The notes under the pieces: model-generated
What the model was told of the DNA's origin: nothing
The model's input: the letters and a program-made list of their open reading frames with translations, nothing else
Databases searched by the model: none
Program-made: the position numbers and the translations under genes
Shown here: positions 16,435 through 22,622 of the stretch, piece after piece
Numbering within the stretch: position 1 is the first letter of the stretch
Layout: every line of letters begins with the position of its first letter
Origin: Candidatus Hydrogenedentota bacterium
Lineage (GTDB): Bacteria; Hydrogenedentota; Hydrogenedentia; Hydrogenedentales; SLHB01
DNA: 28,233 nt
Direction of reading: 5' to 3'
Assembly (NCBI GenBank): GCA_035416745.1
Contig: DAOLNV010000007.1
Span: 43,588 to 71,820, forward strand

Positions 16435-17682
16435 ATGACGTCCGTACCGCACGATGAGGCATTCTGGCTTTCCGCGGCGGCGCCTGAAGAACTCCGCCGC
16501 ATCGTGGATGCCTTGTACCGCGCGCATCGGCTGCTATCGGCGATCACGGACCTCGACGTCCTGCTGGAACGCATCCTCGAAGAGACTAAGCAGGTAGCTT
16601 GCGCCGAAGCCTGTTCACTTCTCTTGTACGATACCCACAGCCAAGAATTGTATTTCCGAATTGCGCTGGGGGAGGGCGGCGACCTTCAGACCCTGAAACG
16701 CGAAATCCGTCTCAAACTTGGTCAGGGCATCGCCGGGACCGCGGCGGCCAGGCGCGAATCCGTGAACGTCATCGACGTGAAAACCGATGGGCGTTTCTAC
16801 GCCCTTGCGGACCAGCGCTCCAACTTCCAGACCCGTAATCTTCTGGCCATCCCCTTGATTGATCGCGATGAACTTGTCGGAGTGGTTGAGGCTGTAAACA
16901 AGATTGGAGGCCCGCATTTCACGGATATCGACCTCCGCGTGATGCAGATGTTTTCGGTCCTCACGGCCACCGCGCTGGCAAATGCCCGCCTGATCGAGGA
17001 AAACCTCCGGGCTGAGCGGCTCGCCGCCCTGGGCCAGGCCGTCGCCGGCATGTCACACCATACCAAGAATATCCTCGCGGGTATGACAAGCAGCGTTGAC
17101 CTCATTGACCAGGGGCTGCAGCTGGGCAACCAGGAGTTCTTGAACCAGAGCTGGCCCGTTTTCAAGCGGTGCACCGAGCGCATCTCAAATTTCGTCGAAG
17201 ACATGCTGGCATACTCGAAACCGCGAGTGCCCATGCGCAGGCCGTGCGATGTGAAGGCGATCATTCAAGACGCATCGGAAACGTTTCAAGGATTGCTCGT
17301 TGTCAAGAAAGTGCAGCTCGATGTAGACACCAGCCGTCTGAAACACCGCGCCAATGTGGACGAAAGGGCCATCTACCGCTGTATCCTGAACCTCTTGACC
17401 AACGCGGCCGACGCAGTTCCGCGCGAAGGCGGGCGCATCTGCATATCGGCGGGCACCTGTCCCGGCGATGCGTTGTGCCTGGAAGTCAGCGACAACGGCC
17501 CGGGCATCGCGGAGAATATCCGCAATACTGTGTTTGACCCCTTCTTCTCGACAAAAGGGTCCGAGGGGACCGGGCTCGGGCTTGCCGTTACCAGAAAGAT
17601 CATCGAGGAACACGGGGGAACTGTCGAAATCGATACCGCGCCCGAAGGGGGCGCCCTTTTCAGGATACGCATTCCCTCATAA
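16435..17682 (+). CDS. Soluble GAF-domain sensor histidine kinase
   Basis: The 415-residue protein has no transmembrane segment. Residues about 25-185 form a GAF sensor domain (EACSLLLYD, GIAGTAAA, LLAIPLIDRDELVGVVEAVNK). The kinase follows: H-box GMSHHTKNILAG with H208 as the likely phosphorylated residue, then N-box LNLLTNAADA, G1 DNGPGI, F-box FDPFFSTK and G2 GTGLGL. A histidine kinase of this kind autophosphorylates and passes the phosphate to a response regulator; none is encoded within the window. Three further genes follow closely on the same strand (gaps of 24, 33 and 5 bases) and may share the transcript. The GAF ligand cannot be predicted from the sequence. Confidence 0.88.
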   Translation: MTSVPHDEAFWLSAAAPEELRRIVDALYRAHRLLSAITDLDVLLERILEETKQVACAEACSLLLYDTHSQELYFRIALGEGGDLQTLKREIRLKLGQGIAGTAAARRESVNVIDVKTDGRFYALADQRSNFQTRNLLAIPLIDRDELVGVVEAVNKIGGPHFTDIDLRVMQMFSVLTATALANARLIEENLRAERLAALGQAVAGMSHHTKNILAGMTSSVDLIDQGLQLGNQEFLNQSWPVFKRCTERISNFVEDMLAYSKPRVPMRRPCDVKAIIQDASETFQGLLVVKKVQLDVDTSRLKHRANVDERAIYRCILNLLTNAADAVPREGGRICISAGTCPGDALCLEVSDNGPGIAENIRNTVFDPFFSTKGSEGTGLGLAVTRKIIEEHGGTVEIDTAPEGGALFRIRIPS

Positions 17683-17706
17683 CAAACAATACCATGAGGT
17701 CTGACA

Positions 17707-17967
17707 GTGGCGAAGAAGAAGGCAGATAGTATCGAATACATTGGATGGACGTTCTGGTTCGTGGTCTTTGTGCTAATTGCGATCCCGGCTATTTACGTGA
17801 GTTTTCAACTTGTCACGGAGAGGACCACGTTTCTGGTGCCCATCTCGATGGGCGGTATTTCGGCCGCTGTCGGCGCTGGACTGCTTTCCTGGGCCGTAAA
17901 CGTCGTTGTGCAATACCGGGTGAAGAAACGGCAACTGGCCGCACGCAAGAAGGCCAAGAAACGGTGA
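17707..17967 (+). CDS. Small two-helix membrane protein, unknown function
   Basis: This 86-residue protein starts with a Lys-rich segment (MAKKKADS), has two hydrophobic helices (about residues 14-36 and 43-68) and ends in a strongly basic tail (VKKRQLAARKKAKKR). Both ends are therefore probably cytoplasmic, forming a hairpin in the membrane. I do not recognise a family. The GTG start at 17707 has TGAGGT eight bases upstream. It lies between the kinase and the TPR/zinc-ribbon gene with short gaps, which suggests co-expression and perhaps a structural or partner role. It is short but has credible composition and spacing. Confidence 0.65.
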   Translation: MAKKKADSIEYIGWTFWFVVFVLIAIPAIYVSFQLVTERTTFLVPISMGGISAAVGAGLLSWAVNVVVQYRVKKRQLAARKKAKKR

Positions 17968-18000
17968 TCGGGACGCTGTACCCAGCTTACACTATGAGTT

Positions 18001-19464
18001 ATGGCTGAACTTCAGAAAATCGAGACCTACCTGATCGAGCATCCGGAAGATCACGCTCAACGGTGGAACCTCACCAAGAAGCTTTACATGGCGTGTGAAT
18101 ATCGCGATGCCTTGTCGCATCTGCTGATCCTCAAGCGCCACATCGATTGGAAACTGAATCACAGCCGGTACCTTGCTGCAACATACTACCGTTTAGGACG
18201 GTACGACGAGTCGATCCAGGAACTGCTGTCGGCCATTTCCGCATGGCCCAACGAAATCCCAATTCGCGAACAGCTCGCTCGCGTCTACGAAGTCTCGCAA
18301 CAGACCGAGGACGCCATTCGGGTCTGGCAGGATATTCTCCAGCTCGATACGCACCATCCGATCGCAGCCCAGACTATCCAACGGCTGCGTACAAGCCCCG
18401 GAGAGCCTTCCTCGGAGAATGAACTCCGCCTGAACGAAAGCGACAGCGGCATCGATCTCGCTCCCGGCATGATGTGTCCGAAGTGCGGCGCCCGCAACAG
18501 CCTGGAATTTGACCGCTGCTGGCAATGCCACGCGTTACTCACGGGTCTCGGCACGCCGGTTCCGGAGATCAAGAAACCGCCGTCACCCCACTCTTCCGCG
18601 AGGATATGGACCCTGCTCATCGGGCTCGCCACCGTTGCGCTTCTCTCGGCAGGGGTCTATATAACCCTCAAATACGCCGTTAGCCGTCCGAAAGCCGAGG
18701 CTGGGCTCATAGTTGCGTCGAGTGTGGACATGCTGCTGGATTATGAATGGTTCGTGCCGCGGGTGGCGGTGGGGTGTGCTCTGCTGCTCGCTTGGCCCGC
18801 AATCCTATGGCTGGCGGCGATCACGTGCTGCGATCAACCCGTCCCCTTTCTGCGTATCCTCGGCGTGAGCCTGCCGGCCTGCGCCGTAACGTACGTGCTT
18901 CTCTGGCTACCGTTCCACATAGTTCCTCTCGCGTTTGCAGCACCCCTGATTCTTACATTGATCATGATCCCCATCATGTTTCCGGTCCGGTTCTCCCGGG
19001 CTCTTGTTGTTTGGTCGGTTCAGGGCGTGCTCGTGCTCGTCTCAGCGTCCGGCGTGATCATAGCGGTCATCGATGTTGCCACCTTGAACCATTTCGATGC
19101 ATTGCGAAAACTGGACGAGACCCACGCCGCCGAAGTGCCGGATGGCGAGTATGTCTTTACGGTATCCAAGTTTCCGGCTGCGCACACCATCGCATGGAAG
19201 AAGACCGGCTCCGAATGGGTCGACAGCATGGGGCAAATGGCGCTTTTCACCGTCACGCGCGAGGGTTCTGACGCTCCAGTGACGGCCGAGTTCTTGCAGG
19301 CCGGGCACCCGATGGTATCCCGCCCAAACGCAACGCCGCCGTTTCGGTTCAATGTCAAAATCGCCCCTGTCCGGAACTACGAGCTGCGTCTTCAGAGCGA
19401 AGACAACACACCCGTTCGGGTGAGCATTTCGGGACTGCTGCTGCCGGAAGCGATACAGCGGTAA
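18001..19464 (+). CDS. TPR / zinc-ribbon polytopic membrane protein
   Basis: The 487-residue protein has three parts. Residues about 1-135 are TPR-like helix pairs (YYRLGRYDESIQELLSAI, VYEVSQQTEDAIRVWQDIL). Residues 158-180 hold a zinc ribbon with C159-P-K-C162 and C173-W-Q-C176. Residues about 200-365 contain four or five hydrophobic helices, the central part looking like a Yip1-type membrane domain. A C-terminal segment of about 120 residues is beta-rich and should lie outside the membrane core. It probably acts as a scaffold linking cytoplasmic partners to the membrane. The exact function is not recognisable. The start is an ATG with only a weak ribosome-binding site. Confidence 0.65.
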   Translation: MAELQKIETYLIEHPEDHAQRWNLTKKLYMACEYRDALSHLLILKRHIDWKLNHSRYLAATYYRLGRYDESIQELLSAISAWPNEIPIREQLARVYEVSQQTEDAIRVWQDILQLDTHHPIAAQTIQRLRTSPGEPSSENELRLNESDSGIDLAPGMMCPKCGARNSLEFDRCWQCHALLTGLGTPVPEIKKPPSPHSSARIWTLLIGLATVALLSAGVYITLKYAVSRPKAEAGLIVASSVDMLLDYEWFVPRVAVGCALLLAWPAILWLAAITCCDQPVPFLRILGVSLPACAVTYVLLWLPFHIVPLAFAAPLILTLIMIPIMFPVRFSRALVVWSVQGVLVLVSASGVIIAVIDVATLNHFDALRKLDETHAAEVPDGEYVFTVSKFPAAHTIAWKKTGSEWVDSMGQMALFTVTREGSDAPVTAEFLQAGHPMVSRPNATPPFRFNVKIAPVRNYELRLQSEDNTPVRVSISGLLLPEAIQR

Positions 19465-19469
19465 CGCGC

Positions 19470-20096
19470 ATGGGTAATGTCTTCAGAGAAGCCGCCGCCA
19501 TGCGCTCCATGGACCTGTCGGATGATGCCGGTCTTCTTGCTGCGGCAAAATACGCGCTCGCGCATGATGACGATCCTGCGCATGCGTTCCAGGTATGCCG
19601 CCTGGCGGTGCGGTTGTTCGAACAAACCACGGCCGCGCACGGCTTATCGAGCCATGACAAGCGAATCCTCGCTGCGGCGGCCCTTTTGCATGACCTCGGC
19701 TGGACGACCCGCCCGGAGGCGCATCAAAAGGGCTCGCGCGACATCATCCTTCAAGCGACTCTCCCTGGTTTTGACGAAGAAACAATCAAGATGATCGCCT
19801 CGGTTGCCCGCTACCACGGAAAGACATATCCCGCAAATACGCATAAGATTTATCGGGATTTGAGCGAGACCGCTCAGGCTGAGGTCAAGAAGCTGGCCGC
19901 AATTCTGCGAATTGCCGACGGGCTTGACCGCACCCATGCGGGGACCGTCAAATCCCTTGAGGCACGTCTCAAAGCAGACGTGCTTACCATCGCGGTCAGA
20001 CAAGAGCCGCGCAGCGCCATCGACATCATGGGGGCTAACCGCAAAAAGGGCCTGTTCGAGGACCTCTTCAAGGTCAAGGTCGTCATTCAAGACTAA
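19470..20096 (+). CDS. Stand-alone HD domain like the C-terminal part of Ppx/GppA
   Basis: This 208-residue protein has an HD metal-dependent phosphohydrolase fold. Visible are an early His (DPAHAFQVCRLAVRLFEQ), the HD pair in AALLHDLGW, HQKGSRDIIL, RYHGK and the late Asp in RIADGLDRTH. These segments, in this order, match the C-terminal HD domain of exopolyphosphatase/guanosine pentaphosphatase (Ppx/GppA). The N-terminal actin-like catalytic domain of that family is absent. The start lies five bases behind the TPR gene's stop; an internal ATG at 19500 is an alternative. A role in (p)ppGpp or polyphosphate metabolism is possible but only inferred. It closes the kinase block. Confidence 0.7.
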   Translation: MGNVFREAAAMRSMDLSDDAGLLAAAKYALAHDDDPAHAFQVCRLAVRLFEQTTAAHGLSSHDKRILAAAALLHDLGWTTRPEAHQKGSRDIILQATLPGFDEETIKMIASVARYHGKTYPANTHKIYRDLSETAQAEVKKLAAILRIADGLDRTHAGTVKSLEARLKADVLTIAVRQEPRSAIDIMGANRKKGLFEDLFKVKVVIQD

Positions 20097-20118
20097 ACCG
20101 CTCCGCGCCGTCTGCGCG

Positions 20119-20145
20119 CGCCGCATGGGCGGGCCCGCATGCGCG
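20119..20145 (+). terminator. Imperfect GC hairpin behind the HD-domain gene
   Basis: GCATG (20123-20127) pairs with CATGC (20138-20142), CGGG (20130-20133) faces CCCG (20134-20137), and CGC pairs with GCG outside, with small bulges on the 5' side. It lies about 23 bases behind the HD gene stop. There is no T-run and the apex is tight, so the terminator reading is weak. Confidence 0.25.
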
Positions 20146-20233
20146 TTGCGCCTCCAAATCTTGCAAGACCCGGCCAAATCCGCTTTACTTACGTTGCCGA
20201 ACGGAATCAGCCCTCGTGAAAAGGAGATGTGAC

Positions 20234-21082
20234 GTGCTGACGCGACTATGCCTGTTCAGTTCTCTGTGTGCCTTGGCGTGTATAGCCCAAGCCGAGCCAT
20301 TTGACCTGGGTGTCATGTCCTTCAACATCCGGTACGGAAGCGCAAATGACGGCGACAACTCCTGGGAACATCGCAGAGACATCGTGGTGAATATGATGCA
20401 AGCGCGTTCGCCCGATATTGTTGGCATGCAAGAATGTCTCGATTTTCAGGCCGACTACATTACCGAGAAGCTGCCGCAATACCGCTGGTTCGGCGTGGGG
20501 CGCGAAGCAGACGCCTCGGGCGAACGCATGGCTGTCCTTTACAAGTGGAAACAGTTCAGTCCTCTCGAGGTCACCAATTTCTGGCTTTCGGAGACCCCCG
20601 AGGTCCCGGGCAGCAGGTCGTGGGACAGCGCGTGCCCGCGCATGGTCACCGCGGCCCGGTTCTACCACCATCGCACGCGCCAGTGCTTTGTCTTCTGCAA
20701 CACCCATTTTGACCACCGAAGTGAAGCAGCGCGCCAGGGGGCTGCGCAAGTACTCTTGAAATACGTGACATCCCTCGGCCAAGCCATGCCCGTCATCGTC
20801 ACCGCCGATTTCAACTCGAAGGCCGGGGATTCCGTCGCGTGGCGCACGCTCGTGCAAGGCGATATTCGAGATGCCTGGCTTGTGGCCGACAAGACTGCCG
20901 GCCCGCCCGTCACCTTTGGCGGGTTTGGGCCTCCCGAACCGGGCGCTGACGCCCGCATCGACTGGGTGCTCGTCCGTGGACCTATCGCCGTCACGCATTG
21001 CGAGACCGTGCTCGACCAAGAAGGCGGACGCTACGTTTCCGACCATTTCCCCGTCGCCGCGCGTCTTAGAATCGCGCCATGA
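20234..21082 (+). CDS. Exported endonuclease/exonuclease/phosphatase-family enzyme
   Basis: The 282-residue enzyme carries a signal peptide (MLTRLCLFSSLCALACIAQA) and the full set of EEP-family motifs. These are the N-terminal Asn in MSFNIRYG, the metal-binding Glu in MQECLDF, NTHFDH, the catalytic Asp and Asn in TADFNSKAGD, RIDWVL, and the terminal SDHFPV. The family acts on phosphodiesters in nucleic acids, lipids or inositol phosphates; many exported bacterial members are annotated this way without a known substrate. I chose the GTG at 20234 because AGGAG ends seven bases before it; a GTG at 20216 is in frame but adds charged residues and lies upstream of the ribosome-binding site. A weak promoter-like pair is TTGCAA (20161) and TTTACT (20184). 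It is convergent with the next sulfatase gene. Confidence 0.8.
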   Translation: MLTRLCLFSSLCALACIAQAEPFDLGVMSFNIRYGSANDGDNSWEHRRDIVVNMMQARSPDIVGMQECLDFQADYITEKLPQYRWFGVGREADASGERMAVLYKWKQFSPLEVTNFWLSETPEVPGSRSWDSACPRMVTAARFYHHRTRQCFVFCNTHFDHRSEAARQGAAQVLLKYVTSLGQAMPVIVTADFNSKAGDSVAWRTLVQGDIRDAWLVADKTAGPPVTFGGFGPPEPGADARIDWVLVRGPIAVTHCETVLDQEGGRYVSDHFPVAARLRIAP

Positions 21083-21155
21083 GCTGCCGCGGTTTCGTGT
21101 GAACACGGCGTCGTTAGGCAGTTCGATGCCTGATGCAACATCGGAGCTCCGTGGT

Positions 21156-22445
21156 TCATAGCGTCGGATCGTTAAGGGTCTTGCGCCAGTGGGCGAGGCG
21201 CAAACGCAGGTCGTTCAGCACGGGGGCGTATACCGCGGAGCCGATAAGGTCGTTCTGTTCGTAGGGATCCGTTTCGGTGTGGAACAGCTCTTCGCGTCCA
21301 GTCTTGAGATGGCGCACGAGCTTGTGTTGCGGTGTGCGCACCATGCGAAACAAGTGGGCGTAATGGCAGAAGATGCTGTCACGAAGCCTGTTGCGGCGTC
21401 CTGTAAGCAACGGGGTCAGGGTGCGTCCCTGCACGGCGTCGGGAATAGGGGCCCCCGCCAGGTCGCACAAGGTCGGCATAAGGTCCATAAGGTCCACCAG
21501 GGCGTCGCATTTCACGCCGCTCTGAAACCCGGGACCACGGATGATCAGCGGCACGCGGACGGATTCCTCGTACATGTTCTGTTTTCCGAGGAGGCCGTGG
21601 GCGCCAAGACTTAACCCTTTGTCGCTCGCAAGGATGATCACGGTATTGTCCAGCTGCCCCTTCTCCTGCAGCCGGTGAAGAACCCGCCCAATCTGATTGT
21701 CGACGTGCGTGATCATCCCGTAGTAACGCCCGAGTTCGCGTTTGACGGCGGCGGGTTCCAGTGGCCTTGGCAACAGTTTCTCGTCACGTCCAGTGAGTGT
21801 CCCTGGGTCAAACGCAGGGTTCGCCATGAAGTTTGGCGGCAGGCTGAGGTGTTCCGGCGGATACAATGCCTCATACTTCTCGGGGGGCGTCCGGGGATCG
21901 TGGGGGGCCGTGTACCATACGAAGAGCGCGAACGGCTCGTCGCAACCTCCGTCCAGAAGCTGGAGTGCGCCGTCTGTAAATACTTCCGAAGGGTTCCGCC
22001 GCACCTGGGCCGGCGCATCGTTCGGTCCTTGTACAACGGGGATGCTTTCGTAATTGTGCATGCCTCCCAGAAATACGTTGCGCATAAGATAGAACCCATG
22101 GTCGCAGGGCCGCCCGTCGTTGTGCCATTTCCCCGCGAATGCGGTCTGGTACCCGCGCTGTAACAACTCCCGCGCGACCCGGGGGGCGTCCGGGCGAATC
22201 GCCTGTCTGAAGAACGTTACGCCATTGCGAAAACCGTACTGTCCGGTCAACAGACTGGCGCGGCTGGGCGTGGAAACCGGGTTGGAAACGTGACAGTGAG
22301 TGAAATGAACGCCCCCGCGCGCTATCCAATCCATATTGGGCGTGCGAAGCTCGCGGTTGCCCGCCGCGCCCAGTGCGCGAAAGTTATGGTCGTCTGTCAG
22401 GAGAAACAGGATATTGGGTCGTGGGTTCGGATGCGAAGCTGCCAT
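21156..22445 (-). CDS. Ser-type sulfatase (S1 family), no signal peptide
   Basis: This 429-residue enzyme belongs to the S1 sulfatases. D18 and D19 (FLLTDDHN) are metal ligands, and the modification motif is STPSR at 58-62, so S58 would have to be converted to formylglycine by an anSME/AtsB-type radical SAM enzyme, which is not encoded here. GLLGKQNMYEESVRVPLIIRGPG is a strong family segment. The late metal-site pair reads D275-K276 (ASDKGLSLG) where sulfatases usually have Asp-Asn, Asp-His or Asp-Gln. The ATG at 22445 has AGGGGGG six bases upstream; an open frame to 22553 adds 36 residues without a signal peptide. The protein therefore appears cytoplasmic, fitting imported sulfated oligosaccharides. 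It is divergent from the GH38-like gene. Confidence 0.82.
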   Translation of the reverse strand: MAASHPNPRPNILFLLTDDHNFRALGAAGNRELRTPNMDWIARGGVHFTHCHVSNPVSTPSRASLLTGQYGFRNGVTFFRQAIRPDAPRVARELLQRGYQTAFAGKWHNDGRPCDHGFYLMRNVFLGGMHNYESIPVVQGPNDAPAQVRRNPSEVFTDGALQLLDGGCDEPFALFVWYTAPHDPRTPPEKYEALYPPEHLSLPPNFMANPAFDPGTLTGRDEKLLPRPLEPAAVKRELGRYYGMITHVDNQIGRVLHRLQEKGQLDNTVIILASDKGLSLGAHGLLGKQNMYEESVRVPLIIRGPGFQSGVKCDALVDLMDLMPTLCDLAGAPIPDAVQGRTLTPLLTGRRNRLRDSIFCHYAHLFRMVRTPQHKLVRHLKTGREELFHTETDPYEQNDLIGSAVYAPVLNDLRLRLAHWRKTLNDPTL

Positions 22446-22461
22446 AGGCGCCCCCCTGCTT

Positions 22462-22483
22462 ATTATAGGAAACCGGCGCGGTT
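22462..22483 (-). promoter_or_regulatory. TATAAT box and AACCG/CGGTT palindrome upstream of the Ser-type sulfatase
   Basis: On the minus strand a perfect TATAAT lies at 22467-22462, immediately downstream of AACCG-CGC-CGGTT (22483-22471). The -10-like box is only 16 bases before the start codon, so the leader would be very short, and no -35 match exists at the right distance. The palindrome could be an operator in this divergent spacer. Both readings are weak. Confidence 0.25.
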
Positions 22484-22622
22484 CCCCCGCCTTCTGGGCA
22501 AACCTAGGGTATGCCATTCGGGCCCGAACGCGCAACCTCTTGCGGCGGTCCACGGTTTAATCCCAGCCTTCCGCATGATAAACTTCCGCGTGGCGCAGAA
22601 TGCAAGAAGGAGGACCGCGCTT

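Noticed and set aside
22290..22622. A 111-residue N-terminal extension of the GH38-like protein
   Set aside because: It overlaps the start of the divergent sulfatase gene. The family's conserved region begins a few residues after the ATG at 22623, which has a strong ribosome-binding site.
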